From assembly GCA_949751835.1 (NCBI GenBank), contig CATKHK010000033.1, positions 186,001-250,000 of the forward strand: a stretch of DNA of 64,000 bases, read 5' to 3'. Shown here one piece after another: positions 45,132 to 57,981 of this stretch (position 1 is its first letter; each line of letters opens with the position of its first letter). The notes under the pieces were generated by a model. It made no database searches and was not told the origin of the DNA. It saw only the letters and a program-made list of their open reading frames with translations. The DNA comes from Blepharisma japonicum. Its lineage: Eukaryota; Ciliophora; Heterotrichea; Heterotrichida; Blepharismidae. Position numbers and translations under genes: made by a program.

Positions 45132-47453
45132 ATGAACGAAACAGAAATTCATGCAATTCTTAAACATACTTTAGATCAAAACAACATCTGCTACAATGTC
45201 CCAGAATTCCCATTCTCATGCGTTCCAGGCTACATAAAGCAGCAGCTCGGCCCAGAAGCAATAATTTTCGGATCCCAATATCCCTTTCTCAAGCATTACA
45301 TTGCTCTCCGTATAATTCAAAACCAACTACATCTGACTTTTATTGAGACCAAATTCATCGTCCCTGCCTCTGGGTACTCTCACTTGCTTGAACTCTGCAA
45401 TAAATTAAACGAAAAAAGAACAACAGGCAAATTCATTATCGTCCAGCATCCAAAGCCTCAAAGACTTGGGACAGAGCCACGATTTCTAATAGCTATGTCT
45501 TTTTCCATCACTCTTGCATATGAAGCAATAAAGCATTTCATTCAAACATATTTCTTAATCATGCTTTATAAACTAGAAGAAGACTACAAAATCCAAGCCA
45601 GTGAATTGATGATCCCATTTTTGGCGAAAATGCAAATTAGCCTAACTAAAATTGTAACTAGTAACATTGGGAAAAATATAGCAAAAGAAGAAGCCTGTAG
45701 AGCTGTAAAAGCAGTACTGAATGGGATTGGGTTCAGGATGATAAGAGAAAAAATTACAATCAGAGGAATCGACACATTTAATTGCTTTTTGGTGGCCATT
45801 TCAACAGAAGATAAATCGAAAGGAAACAGAGAGTGGAGCTTATTTCCAGCATTCATCGAAGTTGGAGACATCACAATTGCGATTAAAATTGTTTTTGCCA
45901 TAAACAGCGAAATTTATTCAGCGAATGATCCAGTGATACAGTCGAAGTATTTCCAATTTGATAATTATATAAATCATGAGCTTAAGAGAGGAACTTTCAA
46001 ATTCAAAAGTCCAGAAAATAGAATTCTGATGGAGCATAGCATAATATATGCCACGCTAAATTTTCATGAAATCTGTTCAGTGATCAATGATACAATGTCT
46101 TATATGACCCATATTTTTGGAAGATATAGCTATGGGCTATATTTAATAAAGAAGGGCTATGCTTATGAAGGAAGCCAAAGATCTTCAGATGAGAGGTATC
46201 CTGAAATTTATAAAATTGTAAGAAGATGTGATAGAGAAAATGAAAATATAACTTATACTGGTCTTTGCATTGACAACACAAATCCTCAGACTGTCATAAC
46301 TCGGGCTCCAGATTCTTATGTCACACATGATCTCAGTAATAAAGAATTCGAAATTGAGACTATTTTGCTTAACAAGCTGCTTGATGTAAAAGGTTTTGAG
46401 TTTATCACTATCAGCAAAGAAAGCACAAGAATCACCTACCCAATCTGAAGCTGCTATACAATCGAAGAAGGGCTCACAAGACTTAAAGGCGATCGTGTCT
46501 ATAAAGCTATTGAAGAGCTTTTTGTAAATTCTGCCAAAGCTGGAGTTTTATTTTCAGATTTGCCCATTTCTTCGATCAAAGTATACAAGCACCGTAGTGT
46601 AGTTTTTGCTTATATAAACCAATACCCATATTATAAACTTGGAATTTTGGAAAACTATTCTGTTGACAGGCTCCATGAAGTTATATGCAAAGTCAATAAA
46701 GACATACAAAACCAAGCATATGCTTGTTTAGCAATAGCAAGAAAAATCCAACCAATTTCCATAGACTATATCCCTCCAGATAGCTTTTACCCTTCTTTGG
46801 AAGATGAAGATGCAGATTTCAGAAATATTGATCTCGCAGGAATGAAAGTGGAGCTAATACCATTTGATGAAAAAGATATCCCGAGCTTTAACATTCACAA
46901 ATGTTTGATTCATCCTCACATAATCTCAACTTTAGGAAGAACTTCTGTAAAAGGTAAACAATATGTGGTCTTAGAAAAGCATTTTGAATTTCTTAGTGTG
47001 GAGCTGAATTTACAAGAGAAATTAGTGGTGATCGAGCAAATTCTTCAAGCTGTCTGCTTTTTAAAGCTGAAAAATGTAGATTTTAAAGTAATTCTGCCAG
47101 AGCAATTGTATTTGACACTGAAGAAAAAAGCCAAGATAAGAGTAAATTTTAACCCTCCAGGAATGCATGAGTGGATGTTTCCAGTTCAGACCGCAGGGGC
47201 AGATGCATATTCCATAGCGCTCCTTATTTATTTTATTCTGATTGGGAAAAGCCCTTATCAAGAGTTGCAGGGGAAAATGAGAGTTGAAGAAATACTACAA
47301 GATGTTGCAGAAAATCATAGAAGACCTATAGTGCCGTGGGAATTTGAGTACAATCATCCTGACCTAACTCAAACAATAAGAGATTACTGGGTCCTACAGC
47401 CTTATACGTTTGAGCAAATGAGAGAAACATTTGCTAGGCTCTCAGTTAGTTAA
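45132..47453 (+). CDS. Large protein with degenerate kinase-like C-terminus
   Basis: 773 residues with UGA as Trp once (RITYPI-W-SCYTIEE). The N-terminal 500 residues are mixed alpha/beta without recognised motifs. From about 600 the fold resembles a protein kinase: YVVLEKHFEF, LVVIEQILQAVCFLKLKNVDFKVILPEQLYL (where a kinase has HRDLKPEN), then AYSIALLIYFILIGKSPYQEL. The catalytic Asp of HRD and the DFG motif are not recognisable, so it is a candidate pseudokinase. Lies 110 bp after two active CDPKs on the same strand. No glycine loop is evident; partial homology is possible. Confidence 0.72.
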
Positions 47454-47557
47454 TTGAATTTTTGTAATAGTTCTTAAAATATCGTATTTTCACATCATAT
47501 TTTAGATTATTTGAAGATTTAATTCTATTTAAATATTTTTAAATAGAAATAATTATT

Positions 47558-50500
47558 TTATTGAACTTTCTTGTGGTCTGCTGGCGAAATCTTTTCCATT
47601 AAAAAGCTTGCTAAATGCAATGGAGCCCATGAAATAAGTGTAATAATCACTACTTTCCATACGAATTCTCCAGAAAATAAATAATATAAATCAAAATATG
47701 ATTTCAAGGCTAGCATGCTCGAAGTATAAAGGATAAGTGTAACAACCTCAGATACGCCCATAGCCCAGTGGAATTTGTCGATTTCTGTCATTATATTTAA
47801 TAGCTCAGTCAAAATTAATGCAGAAAATGTAATGACAACAATGTTAAAGAAACTGTTATCAGGGAACAAAACCAGAGTCATAATGATAATAACTGAGCCT
47901 TGATAAAAGCTTTTAAAGATGCACACACAAAATGAAGTAAATCTCATCAATTTTCTCGTCTGCAAAGATTCATATAGCACTGGGTATCTCATAATTGAGT
48001 GAATATCAGCATCTTCGTCCAACACTAAAGAAAACACAGGCAACATTGTATAAATTGTAGTGTAGCCGAGCATCAGCATCCCATTGTAAATTGGAATTGC
48101 AGAGAAGAAAAATATGCACGTAAATAAAGCTTGGATAAAGGAAATAATAAGTCCTCTGTGGAAAACAAAATAGCTTAATTTCGCTGTGCGTTTGTAAGAA
48201 AGTCTTCCGTGCCATAACACTAATCGGGATAAAGAATTAAATCTTGATATTGAAAAATCTGCAGCCAGTGAAGCTTGCTTTCCTTCTTTGCCTTCAATTC
48301 CGATTCCAATATGAGCAGACTGTATCATGCCTACATCATTTCCTCCGTCCCCAATTGAGCAAATTCGTTTATCAGTGAATTCTTTGAGTGCTTCTACAAT
48401 CTGTGCTTTTTGAGTTGGGGCGACTCTGCAGCACACAACGGAAGGAGCAAGGCAGGCAGACTCAATAAACTCTTTTCTAAATTCTGACAGCACGATATTC
48501 AGAGTAGATCCGTCAATAACCAAGACTTTTGATCTGTCGCTAGGCATTATTTTGGTATTTGCTTTCGCAAACTCATCAAGTTTCCCTAAAATTTGGTCTT
48601 TCGGTAAATTAATCATTTCAAAGTAGTCTTCTTCACGTGATTTTAATTTGGTAGAAATTGCGATGCACTCTGCAGTTTCTACTTTATCTCCTGTTAAAAT
48701 CCAAACCTTGATTCCTGCATCTCTTAAGCTTTCAATTGTATCAGCAACATTTTCTTGTAGTTTGTCTTCAACGCCAGTGACACCTAAAGCATCCATGTTG
48801 ACTTCTAGCTTGTCAATGACTTCTCTTTCTTTTTCCTCTCTGTTTTCTATGCACAGGCTTACTTTTTTGAATTCTTTTTCCCATTCTTTGTACTCATTTA
48901 AGGTCAAGATTTTTTGGGCGATAATTAGGGTTCTTAAGCCTTCTCTTGCTAAGTTTTCGCATTCTTCAAGGACCCTGACAGCGTCTTTTTGAGAGATTTT
49001 GGTCTTCATGATGTCTTCAGCGCCTTTTAGGTAAAAAAGGACATCTGTTGAGCTGGGGTGCTGCAAAAGAATCCCCATACGTTTTCTTGCAGAAGAAAAA
49101 GGAAAGATCCTGAGAATTGAATATCTCTCAGTGACGCCTTTTGATAAAGTTAATTGAATGTAATCTTGGCCTCTTAAAGATAAATTTAGCCCAGAATCTT
49201 TCGCAAACTTGACTAAAGCTATTTCGTCGGGAGAACTGGCTTGATAAATAGTTTCGCCAGCCTCAGTAACAGGACTTACATTGTGGCATAGAGCTAGAGC
49301 TTTGACCATCTTCTTGATATTTTCTGCTCTATCATATTTATATTTGCTTTCAAGACTTGTCAGTGTTTTTAAGAATTTAAATTCTTCCATTGAAAACTTG
49401 TCTTCTACTGCATATCTTCCATCAACAATGCTGACCTTTTTAAGACTCATTTCATTTCTTGTCAGAGTGCCTGTTTTATCACTTAAAATGTATTGGATCC
49501 TTCCTAGCTCCTCAGGAATATTTGAATTTCTTGCTATTGTATTTGGAATATCAGTATCCCTAGGAATTAAATAGCAATACAATATTTTTGCCATATCTAA
49601 ATTCACTCTTAAACTGATAGGGATAATTGACGATAATAATAGCAAATATCTAAAGAAAAGAAGATAAAAGGTTGAGGTGATTCCTGACATAATGACCATC
49701 ACGATAGAAATCACAACCATCAATCCAAATAATAATTTTGATAAAAAATTCAGCTCATCGTCACAAATTCCGAATTTTAGTGAAGGAATGTTTGAATTCA
49801 TTACACTTCTAGTCTCTTTCCCAGTATAAACTACAATCCCAATTGCAGTTCCACAAGTAAGCACTGTGCTCGACCAAAGTGTATGCTCCAAGCTTAAAGG
49901 CTCGTTATACTCGCCTCCATTCTCCAGCTCTGCTGTGAACACTCCTGTAAACGCATAAATGTTTTTATGAGGAGTTTCTGCAGTAACTGAAGCCCTCATT
50001 TTACAAAATTGCTCTTTAGGTGCGTTTTGTGTATAAGCAATAGCTTTTCTTAGTTTTCAGTCAGTTTCCCCATCTAATTGGTCAGTTCTAATAAACACAG
50101 TGCCTGAAACTTCACTTGTATAAATCAATACCATATCAGCAGGGATCCTTTCATTGGCTTTAATTTCAATTAAATGTCCAACCTTGATATCTTGCGCTTT
50201 TACATCAATTCTGCCTTCTTTTGTAATTCTTGTGAAAATTTGGTTGTTTATTTCCTGGTCTCTTTTTCATCTCACTATGTCGTCGTAAGCTTCTTTTATG
50301 ATTGTGATACATAAAACAAAAGCCAAGGGAGCTATGTATGTGAAAAGGAAACCTACTTGTAATGGTGGAAAGAATTGAGATACGGTGATCATTAAATAGA
50401 AAAGATTGAAGAAATACTTGAATTGCTGATACAGAACTACTGGAACTATTGTTAGAAGGTTGTATTTGGTGTTTTTTAAAGAATTTGGAGGAAATTTGCG

Positions 50501-50590
50501 CGGTTTTGTTTCGCCGTCAAGCTGGATGTAACGAAGAGACTTTTCTTTGGGTTTCTTTTTGCTCAGAAGACCTTCTTTAAGATCGTCCAT
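47558..50590 (-). CDS. P4-ATPase phospholipid flippase, ATP9/Neo1 type
   Basis: 1010 residues; two UGA are Trp (DIVR-W-KRDQEIN, LDGETD-W-KLRKA). Motifs: PADMVLIYTS, DGETDWKLR, P-I-S-L-R-V-N-L-D-M with EELGRIQYILSDKTGTLT (phosphorylated Asp about 371), KGAED, GDGGNDVGMIQSAHIGIGIEGKEGKQA and about ten TM helices. The DGETDWKLR and LRVNLDMAK strings mark the ATP9/Neo1 branch, which works in Golgi and endosomes without a CDC50 partner. It moves phospholipids from the lumenal to the cytosolic leaflet. Length is typical; no intron seen. Confidence 0.95.
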
Positions 50591-51199
50591 ATTATTTGAT
50601 GGATTAAAGATTTAAGACTTTATCATATTGAATTAAACAAGATTTTAAGTAAATTACTGATGAGTGGGGTACTTTTTTGTTGTGAAAATGAGGCAATTAA
50701 AATTTAATAACCGTTGCAAAAAATAGCATAAGGATTTAATATAGAAAAAAATGAAGCAATTAAATACTTACAGATTTAATTTTAATAGAAATTTATTATT
50801 GAATTATTTTATATTGTTTTTATTAACAATGGCAAGCGTCAGTGATTAAAGTATTTTATGAAACATATAAAAATCATATAAAATGATAAAATATTTGCAA
50901 ACCAATTTATATTTATTATCAACGCTCTTTATTTAGTTTATGATTCTTATTTATATGTGGATCACTTGATGTTTTATTAACATAATTTTAGTGTAAAACA
51001 GTATCTTGTAAAAAATTATTATTATTCTAGCAAGTTTGATAAGTAGCTTTTGCTTGCTACCACAATAATTTTATGATTGGTGAGCATAATGAGGTAATTA
51101 TAAAAAAAATTTCGATTGTATAAACAAAATATAATAAAATAAATACAAAAACATAATTTTTTGTTTAGTTTTACTACGAATTAAAAATATAAATAACCA
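50591..51199. other. 609 bp AT-rich gap
   Basis: Very AT-rich with no ORF. It precedes the flippase start (promoter side) and follows the stop of the MFS gene on the same strand. No RNA gene or repeat recognised. Confidence 0.4.
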
Positions 51200-52606
51200 T
51201 TAATTTATAGGAACTTTATCGTAATTTTGATTTCCTTCTTTTACGCAGGAAATATATGGATTTTCTTCTGTATCTGGTTGCTCAAGCATTTTTCTTAAAA
51301 TAATCAATAAAAATGGGATCATTATTCCAGAAACGCCTATAATAAGTCACATTTTTTCACAGTTATTTTCTCCGTTCTCAGGACAATATACTTCCAATAA
51401 ACTACCAGAAAATACACCAGTCACAATCATTCCAAAATAAAATGGACAATTGCATAAAGCCAAGTAGGTTCCTTCTTCCCCTTTTGGTGCAATTCTCATT
51501 GTATAGTCTAGTAACCTCGGAACCCATAAACTTTCACCTGCAGATACAATGACAACAAAACAAATATAATAAAGATTGCCCTCACCTATCACCAAAAACA
51601 AAGGAGAAATTGATCCAATAAAACCTCCAACCAAAATTAGAGAATAGCTAGAAAATCCATATGAAAGTGGTGTAAATCCAATTGTGCAAATAAGCATTGT
51701 CGTTGAGTGCAGAGCTAAGTATGCTCCAAAATGGGCTTTTTCCCCTTCTTGTCTTGTAAGATACTTCGGAAAGGTTGCATCTAGCTGTCCAAAGCATCCA
51801 CTCCTGAGTAAAATCAATAATCCAATCAATGCAGAAAATCTTCAAAATTTCTTTTTTATATATAAATCTCTTGTAAAAGCTATTTCTTCCTCTTCTTCCT
51901 CACTTTCGATCGGTGCTCTTAACGATATTGCTATAAATAATGATATTCCTGCAGCAATTGCTGCAGTGCTGTATATAGCAAGGTAAGTTGTGTTTATATT
52001 GCTGTTGTTTGTCCATATAAAATCTATAGCAGTCCCAGCCAAAATCCCAGAGACAAAATTTCCCATCATTAATAATGAATTGCTTGTATTTCTTGCTTCT
52101 TTAGCTGTATATAATTTAGCGCCTAATTCAACGACAGACCATGACATTGCGCAGCCAACAGTTAAAAAGCATATAACTCCTATTAAATTTACCACAAGAT
52201 TTCTAGTCACTAGGAGGAGTGCATAGCCAATAAAGGTACACCCACTTGATATAATTAAGGACTGTTTACATCCTAACTTATTTACAAATGGGCCAAGAAT
52301 AATAGCCAAAATTCCTACCACAATACCGACAACACCAAAAACAATTCCAGCTCCAGTATCAGATGCACCTTGCTGTTGAGAGAAATAAAGAGGAATCATT
52401 GTCGTCAAAATGTAATAATCTAAACTTAGCATGATATTAATGAAATAAAATGCAAAGAGTTCTCGTTCTGAATGCTGAATAATGCTAAGTGAGTTTTTGA
52501 ATTGTTCTCATGATGAGTCTTCAGCAGGTTCTGATTTATTTCTCAGCTTTTTAATTAATTGTTGTGTCTCGTAAATTTCATCTGCATATGATTTTGGTAA
52601 ATCCAT
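51200..52606 (-). CDS. Major facilitator superfamily transporter, subfamily unknown
   Basis: 468 residues after reading three UGA as Trp (EDSS-W-EQF, KKKF-W-RFSAL, CEKM-W-LIIGV). A 45-residue soluble N-terminus is followed by about 12 TM helices (ILTTMIPLYF, VFGVVGIVVGILAIILGPFVNKL, SYSLILVGGFIGSISPLFLVI) with an acidic mid loop (EEEEEEIAFTRD). The loop after TM2 (GPFVNKLGCKQS) fits the MFS signature G-x-x-x-D/N-R/K. The substrate cannot be told. Confidence 0.78.
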
Positions 52607-52911
52607 CTTTATAGTCGTTTTATTTAATAATCAATTTTGTGACTTTAAATCATGAAGTCTTTTTGTTTTTTATAATAAATTATGATATAAATATAATATA
52701 TGATTTAAAAGCATAAATATTTTGATTTCAAAATAAGATAAAGCTCATGTGAATTTTAAAATTAACATATTTGTAATGAAAAAACATAAAAACTTTATTT
52801 TCCAATATAGAGTTGAACTCTAAATAGAGTTTTCGGTTATTTCCGTTAAAAAATAAATAAAACACTTATTTTATTATTAAAATAAAAGTGCAGTAAATCA
52901 ATTTAAATAAT
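52607..52911. other. Spacer with an alternating 7-mer palindrome
   Basis: 305 bp AT-rich. At 52808-52831 the 7-mer TAGAGTT occurs, then its complement AACTCTA, then TAGAGTT again, separated by 1 and 2 bases, so either of two hairpins can form. No ORF. Confidence 0.4.
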
Positions 52912-54513
52912 TTAAGGCGATTTATCTTTTATATCTGTGTAAACTTTCTGCAAGAGACTTAAAGTTTCTCCGTTTTTCTCAGCTTGTTCCTGTATATTTT
53001 TTACCGTATTTAATAGTGTAATAAAATCAGTAAAAGTGACTACTCCTGCCCTAAACGGATCTACAATTGAATTGAATTTTTCTATATTTTCTTCAATATT
53101 TAGCTTTGATAAAAGTCCTTGAAATTGTGAAATATTAAGAATTCCGTTATGGTCTTCATCAAACTCATTGAAGCACCCTACAATTGGCTTTAAGTATGAC
53201 TCATAGCCTGCTATTTGAAATTCTTGAACTACTTGCATCAGCTTAATGAATGAAACTTTTGGCTTTTTTTGCTTATTTGTAGGTGATGAAACAACAGGAG
53301 AATTCTGAGACAATAAATCTTGCAAATATTCAGCATCACTGCGAGAATAAAGCCCAGAAACTATTGTAGCTCACTCATCTTCTTCTAATTCGCCATTAGA
53401 TTTTTCAATAACTAGCTCTTTGACTGCTTTTTCTTGCATATAAGGGAATTTAGCTTTTAAATGCTGCTTCAGGATATCTAATGCTTTATCTTTGACTTGC
53501 TTTAAAACTATCTGAAATTCTTCATCTATCTCGTTTTTCAATATTTTTCCAAAAAGTGAAACTTCTGTATCATTATTGTATTTTATTATAGCTTTATTCA
53601 TAGCACTTTCCATCTCTGTGGTGATTGACTATGTTGAAATTACCTTTAAGCCATATTTTTTATATAAATAAGAGTGCATAAATTGTTCTAGAGTTTCTCG
53701 TGGCTGCCTATTTTCAATGCATTTCAGATCATATTTCAATTTATTGTCATATAGCTCTTCAATCAGATCTTTAGTTTGTTTTAATGTCAAATCTCGAATT
53801 TGACTCGTCATTAATACTTTAGCGAATGGCTTTAAAGGGCTAAAAGGTTTAAGCTCTCTTGCTGCTTCTTTTTTTGCAATATTGGAAATTTGAATAGAGC
53901 TCTCTGCACTCTGCTTGGACAATTTTATAATTTTTTCTAAAAATTTTTTGTTTTCTGTTTCCAGTTGTGCAATTGTTTCTTGGTTTTCATTTCTAGCCCT
54001 ATCAACTTCAATTTTGAGTTCATCTCTTTCAAAAGTTAAAGTCTATGTTAACCATACTTTCACTGCATTTTCTAATGCTTCTGCTGCTGCTAGCACGTCT
54101 TCTGTTTCTTTTGCTTGAGTTTTCAAGCTTAATTCAAGCTTTAGCTTCTCATTCATTGCTTTTGATAATTTTTGAGCTATGGTCTCGAATATAAATTTTA
54201 ATTCTTCAACTGCTTGTTTTAAGATTTTACCGCTGGTTGGCTTAGAGAAATTCATATAACTCGCAATTTTATCTATGCAAAACTCAAATAGTGAAAATTT
54301 TGCTTGAAAAACATGGATTTCAAGCAGTTCATCAGGTGCATCTACTGATAATTGGTTTGTGAGGTCAGTCATGGAATTTCTCAAATGATTTTCTAAATCG
54401 TCTGAAAGAACCTTATCTAATGAAGGATCTTTATCTTTATAAAGCACTCTTATGACATCATAAATATCAGCAACTTTTTCAAGATCCTCTTGGGTTAAAT
54501 TTAGAACTGACAT
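52912..54513 (-). CDS. Helical coiled-coil protein with a C-terminal EF-hand
   Basis: 523 residues after removing two 15-nt introns: 54043-54057 (GTATGGTTAACATAG) and 53629-53643 (GTAATTTCAACATAG). Both contain in-frame UAG if retained. UGA is Trp once (EEDE-W-ATIVSGL). The protein is mostly helical, with a coiled coil at about residues 160-210. The C-terminal EF-hand loop is D-E-D-H-N-G-I-L-N-I-S-Q, with good Ca2+ ligands, and a second degenerate EF follows (DPFRAGVVTFTDF). I do not recognise a named family; a ciliary or cortical calcium-sensing role is guesswork. Confidence 0.8.
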
Positions 54514-54877
54514 TCTTTATTAATTATATGATATTTTTAATGCAAAATTGAAACTATAAAAGAAGTTATTATTTTTTTAGCTATTTCTTATGAGAAAAAA
54601 TGATTTTCTATTTCTTAATCAATAATCAAAATATTAAAAAAAGATCACATTAAAGTAATGTTATTAAAAAAGTCGTAAAATAATATTACTGTTTAAATTA
54701 CAAGTAAAAGAAAGATGCTATTATCAATTCACTGAGAATTATTATTTTCTTTTGAAATCCAACATTTTATATAAAAACCAAATAATAATTGATATAGATT
54801 TTAATTTTGAAAGAATAAAACTTATGAATTTATACCATAAGAGACTTCTTGCAATTTTTTTAATTTAGAAAATTAAT
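54514..54877. other. Divergent spacer, nothing recognised
   Basis: 364 bp, AT-rich, between divergent genes; no ORF, RNA gene or clear repeat seen. Confidence 0.35.
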
Positions 54878-56455
54878 ATGGGATGCTGTCAAACATTTCG
54901 GATTGTTGGAATAAACAAAGAGTCCTTAGGTCCTCCTTTAAAAAGAAAAAGTCTTATTGCTGATAAAAGCCGTGAATCTATTGACTCATGTGCTGGGGCT
55001 GAAGATATAAATACCACATATGATAAAAAGCCTACAGTCCCGAGTTTCAGGGTCAGAAAATCTTCATTAATTAAAAAGCGATCTGGTACACTTTTAGATG
55101 AATTTAAAATTATACAAACTTTAGGCTCTGGAGGCTATGGAACTGTATATAAAGCACAAGATAAATCCTCAGGGCTACTAAGAGCTGTTAAAGCTATTGA
55201 TAGATCTAAAATGATCACAGAGCATATACTGACTGAAATAGAGAATTTGATTAATGTTGTAAGAAAAACATAGGATCACCCTAATATTGTAAGAATTTTG
55301 GAATTTATAGAGGAATCTGATACTTATTATATTATTACTGAGCTTTGTACAGGGTCAAATATTATAGAGAGAATAACCAGCTCAGAAGATTTTAGTGAAA
55401 ACCAAGCTGCAAAATATATGTTGCAAATTTTTTCAGCTCTTTCTCATTGTCATAAACTTGGTATTGCTCATAGAGATATAAAACCTGATAATCTCCTTTT
55501 GGAGCATCCTGGAGAAAATTCTCTGGTAAAACTCATAGATTTTGGACACTCCTCAAAAATTATTGAAAACCAAAAATTCACTGAGCTATTAGGAACAGTA
55601 AATATAATTTAGCCTTATTTTGTTGCACCTGAGGTTTTGGATAAGAATTATACTGAAAAATGCGACTTATGAAGCTGTGGAGTTGTGCTATTTATCATTC
55701 TAATTGGATACCCTCCTTTTAACGCGAGAGACATTAATGAACTTTTCAGAAGAATCAGGAAAGGGAAGTTTAAAACAAACACAGAAGAGTGACGAAGTAT
55801 CTCGACAGAGGCACAAGATCTTATATTGCATTTACTAAAATTAAATGTTGAAGAGAGATTTTCTGCTGAGCAAGCAATGAATCATAAATGAATCCAGCAA
55901 AGAGCTTTTGGTGCTATCAAAGATAGGCCATTACACATAAGCTGCTTAACAAGGCTGAAATTTTTTCACGCAGATGTAAAGCTGAAGCAAGCAACAATGG
56001 CTTTTATGGCTACTCACCTAGCTGCTGGCGAAGAAACACATCAATTGGAAGAGGTTTTCAGGAACATTGATAAAAACGGAGACGGAAAAATCAGCATGGA
56101 AGAGCTTGAAGCTGGGATTTTAAAAGTAAAGCTTGGAGCATCATTAGACGCCAAAGAAATCATGGAGAGGTGTGATATAGATCGAAATGGATTTATTGAC
56201 TTTTCAGAATTTCTTACTGCAGCAACAGATTGAGAAAGAACTCTCTCTATATCTAAGCTTGAAAAAGCGTTTAAGGCTTACGATATTGATGGCAGCGGAT
56301 CTATTTCTGCTTCCGAGCTTCAAGCCTTTTTATCAGCTGACCCTTCCATAAACTTTGAAGAATGTCAAAAAATATTAAGTGAGGCTGACATTAATGGGGA
56401 TGGTGTAATTGATTTCACAGAGTTCATATCTATGATGCGAAACAAAGCATTTTAA
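54878..56455 (+). CDS. CDPK with four intact EF-hands
   Basis: 515 residues after removing 15-nt introns at 55259-55273 (GTAAGAAAAACATAG) and 55598-55612 (GTAAATATAATTTAG). MGCCQTFRI is a dual-lipidation type N-terminus. Kinase motifs: GSGGYGTV, AVKAIDRS, HRDIKPDN, DFGHSSKI, PYFVAPEVL; UGA serves as Trp in CDL-W-SCG and elsewhere. All four EF loops look complete: DKNGDGKISMEE, DIDRNGFIDFSE, DIDGSGSISASE and DINGDGVIDFTE. It is not a tandem copy of the CDPK pair at 41-45 kb: intron positions and EF-hand integrity differ. Confidence 0.96.
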
Positions 56456-56476
56456 TTTTTTCAAATTTATTATTAA

Positions 56477-57601
56477 ATGGCAAGTTTTTTAGAAAAAATC
56501 TCAGGATTTCGATCATTATTTGACAATAAGGAAACACTTATAGAATTCTCTGAAGGGGTTTCAGTGTGGCTTATATGCTTTGATGAAAATTCATTTAATT
56601 GCATTCATGAGTTTATAAAAACCGTTGAGGAATATAATTATGAATGTGAAATTATAGGAGTTGCACTTAGTGATGAAGGCGCAATCAAAAAACTTATCGA
56701 GGAAGTTCAAGTAGAAATAGATGTTTTATACCTTAACAACAACGACAAACATATTTTTCGAGAAGAATTGAAAATCAAAGGTATCCCATGATTTATTGGG
56801 TTTGATGGAATCGATTTGGCTTATAGTATGGGGGTAATCCCTGACTCTTTTCCTTATTCTAAATCCCCGGATCAGCCTATAAGTCCTCAGCTACCGTCTG
56901 AATCTCAATTCATTCCTAAAATTTCGTTAATGGCAGGCACAGTTGAAAGTCCAACTGGATTTTGAACTGAACAATCGCAAACATTAGAAACTCAACCTGA
57001 TCTTAATAATTTAAAAGAAAAAATCTTTACATTAGAAAGGCAAAATGAAGACTATAAAGTGGAAATTGCTTCGTTGAGATCGATGCTGCAAGCAAAAGAA
57101 GACCAAATTAGCCAATTACAAGTTATGCTTGAAGGAGTCCCAACATATGGCGCGACCCGAAATAAAGTTAAAAAAGTTAAGAGAATAAATGAAGTCACGA
57201 ATAGTTTTCCTCAAGAAGATATAGATTTTTGAAAATCAAGTGATGATGCTGATATTTATAATGAGGCAGTTAAATTCGAAGATATTGCTGCTTCTAAAGA
57301 TTTATGAATCATGAATATTGATAAAAAACTCCGTACGAAATCCCCATCACCCCCATCAAAGCATTCTACACCATCTCCACCCCCATTAAAGCCTCGATCA
57401 AAAGGTACTAAAGATACTGCTTTAAAAAGCTTAAAATTAGCACAAGAAAGACACATGAAAAAGCAGGCTGAAAAAAATCCGATTGGGAGAGATGGTAAGA
57501 GACTTCCGTTAATAGTAAATAGAAGCGCGAGCCTGAGGAGGGCTACAACTCGAAAATTAAATGAAAGTAATCGTGGATCAGTTGAAACTAAAAGATTTTA
57601 A
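56477..57601 (+). CDS. Protein with thioredoxin-fold-like N-terminus and coiled coil
   Basis: 374 residues; UGA is Trp four times (e.g. IKGIP-W-FIGFDG). Residues about 25-115 have the alternating strand/helix pattern of nucleoredoxin-like thioredoxin folds (SVWLICFD, CEIIGVALSDEGAI, GIPWFIGFDGIDLAYSMG), with the cis-Pro site GIP but no C-x-x-C pair, so redox activity is unlikely. A short coiled coil follows (LKEKIFTLERQNEDYKVEIASLRSML), then a basic Ser/Pro-rich end (SPSPPSKHSTPSPPPLKPR). The start lies 21 bp after the CDPK stop. The fold call is tentative. Confidence 0.7.
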
Positions 57602-57981
57602 TTTTAATCATTTTTGGATTTAATCGCATGGTGTCATAAGAAATCATATAAATAATGTTAAAGAACCTTATAAAGCACTAACTTCTCACCGAATAGCAAA
57701 CAAAATAATGTGCCAATAATAATATTGTTAACTAAAACAATATAAAAACTTTATGAAAATTGTTTATCCTTGCCTCTTAAACTGTTTAAAAGAGGAGTGC
57801 AATATTTACATTCTATAAAGACAATTAAGATAGTTAAATAATTTGCCAATAGGCAGGTTGAGAGAATAAAATAAAGAAAAATGGCAAATCACATACTTAA
57901 GGTTGCGGAATTTTAAATTATATAAGGCTTAATTTAAAAATTTCAGGTCTACTAATAAATCAGACGGAAAGAGGAGAATAT
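57602..57981. other. Spacer upstream of Myb gene with one small inverted repeat
   Basis: 380 bp AT-rich. CCTCTT (57773-57778) and AAGAGG (57790-57795) can pair around AAACTGTTTA, itself partly palindromic. No gene or RNA recognised. Confidence 0.35.
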
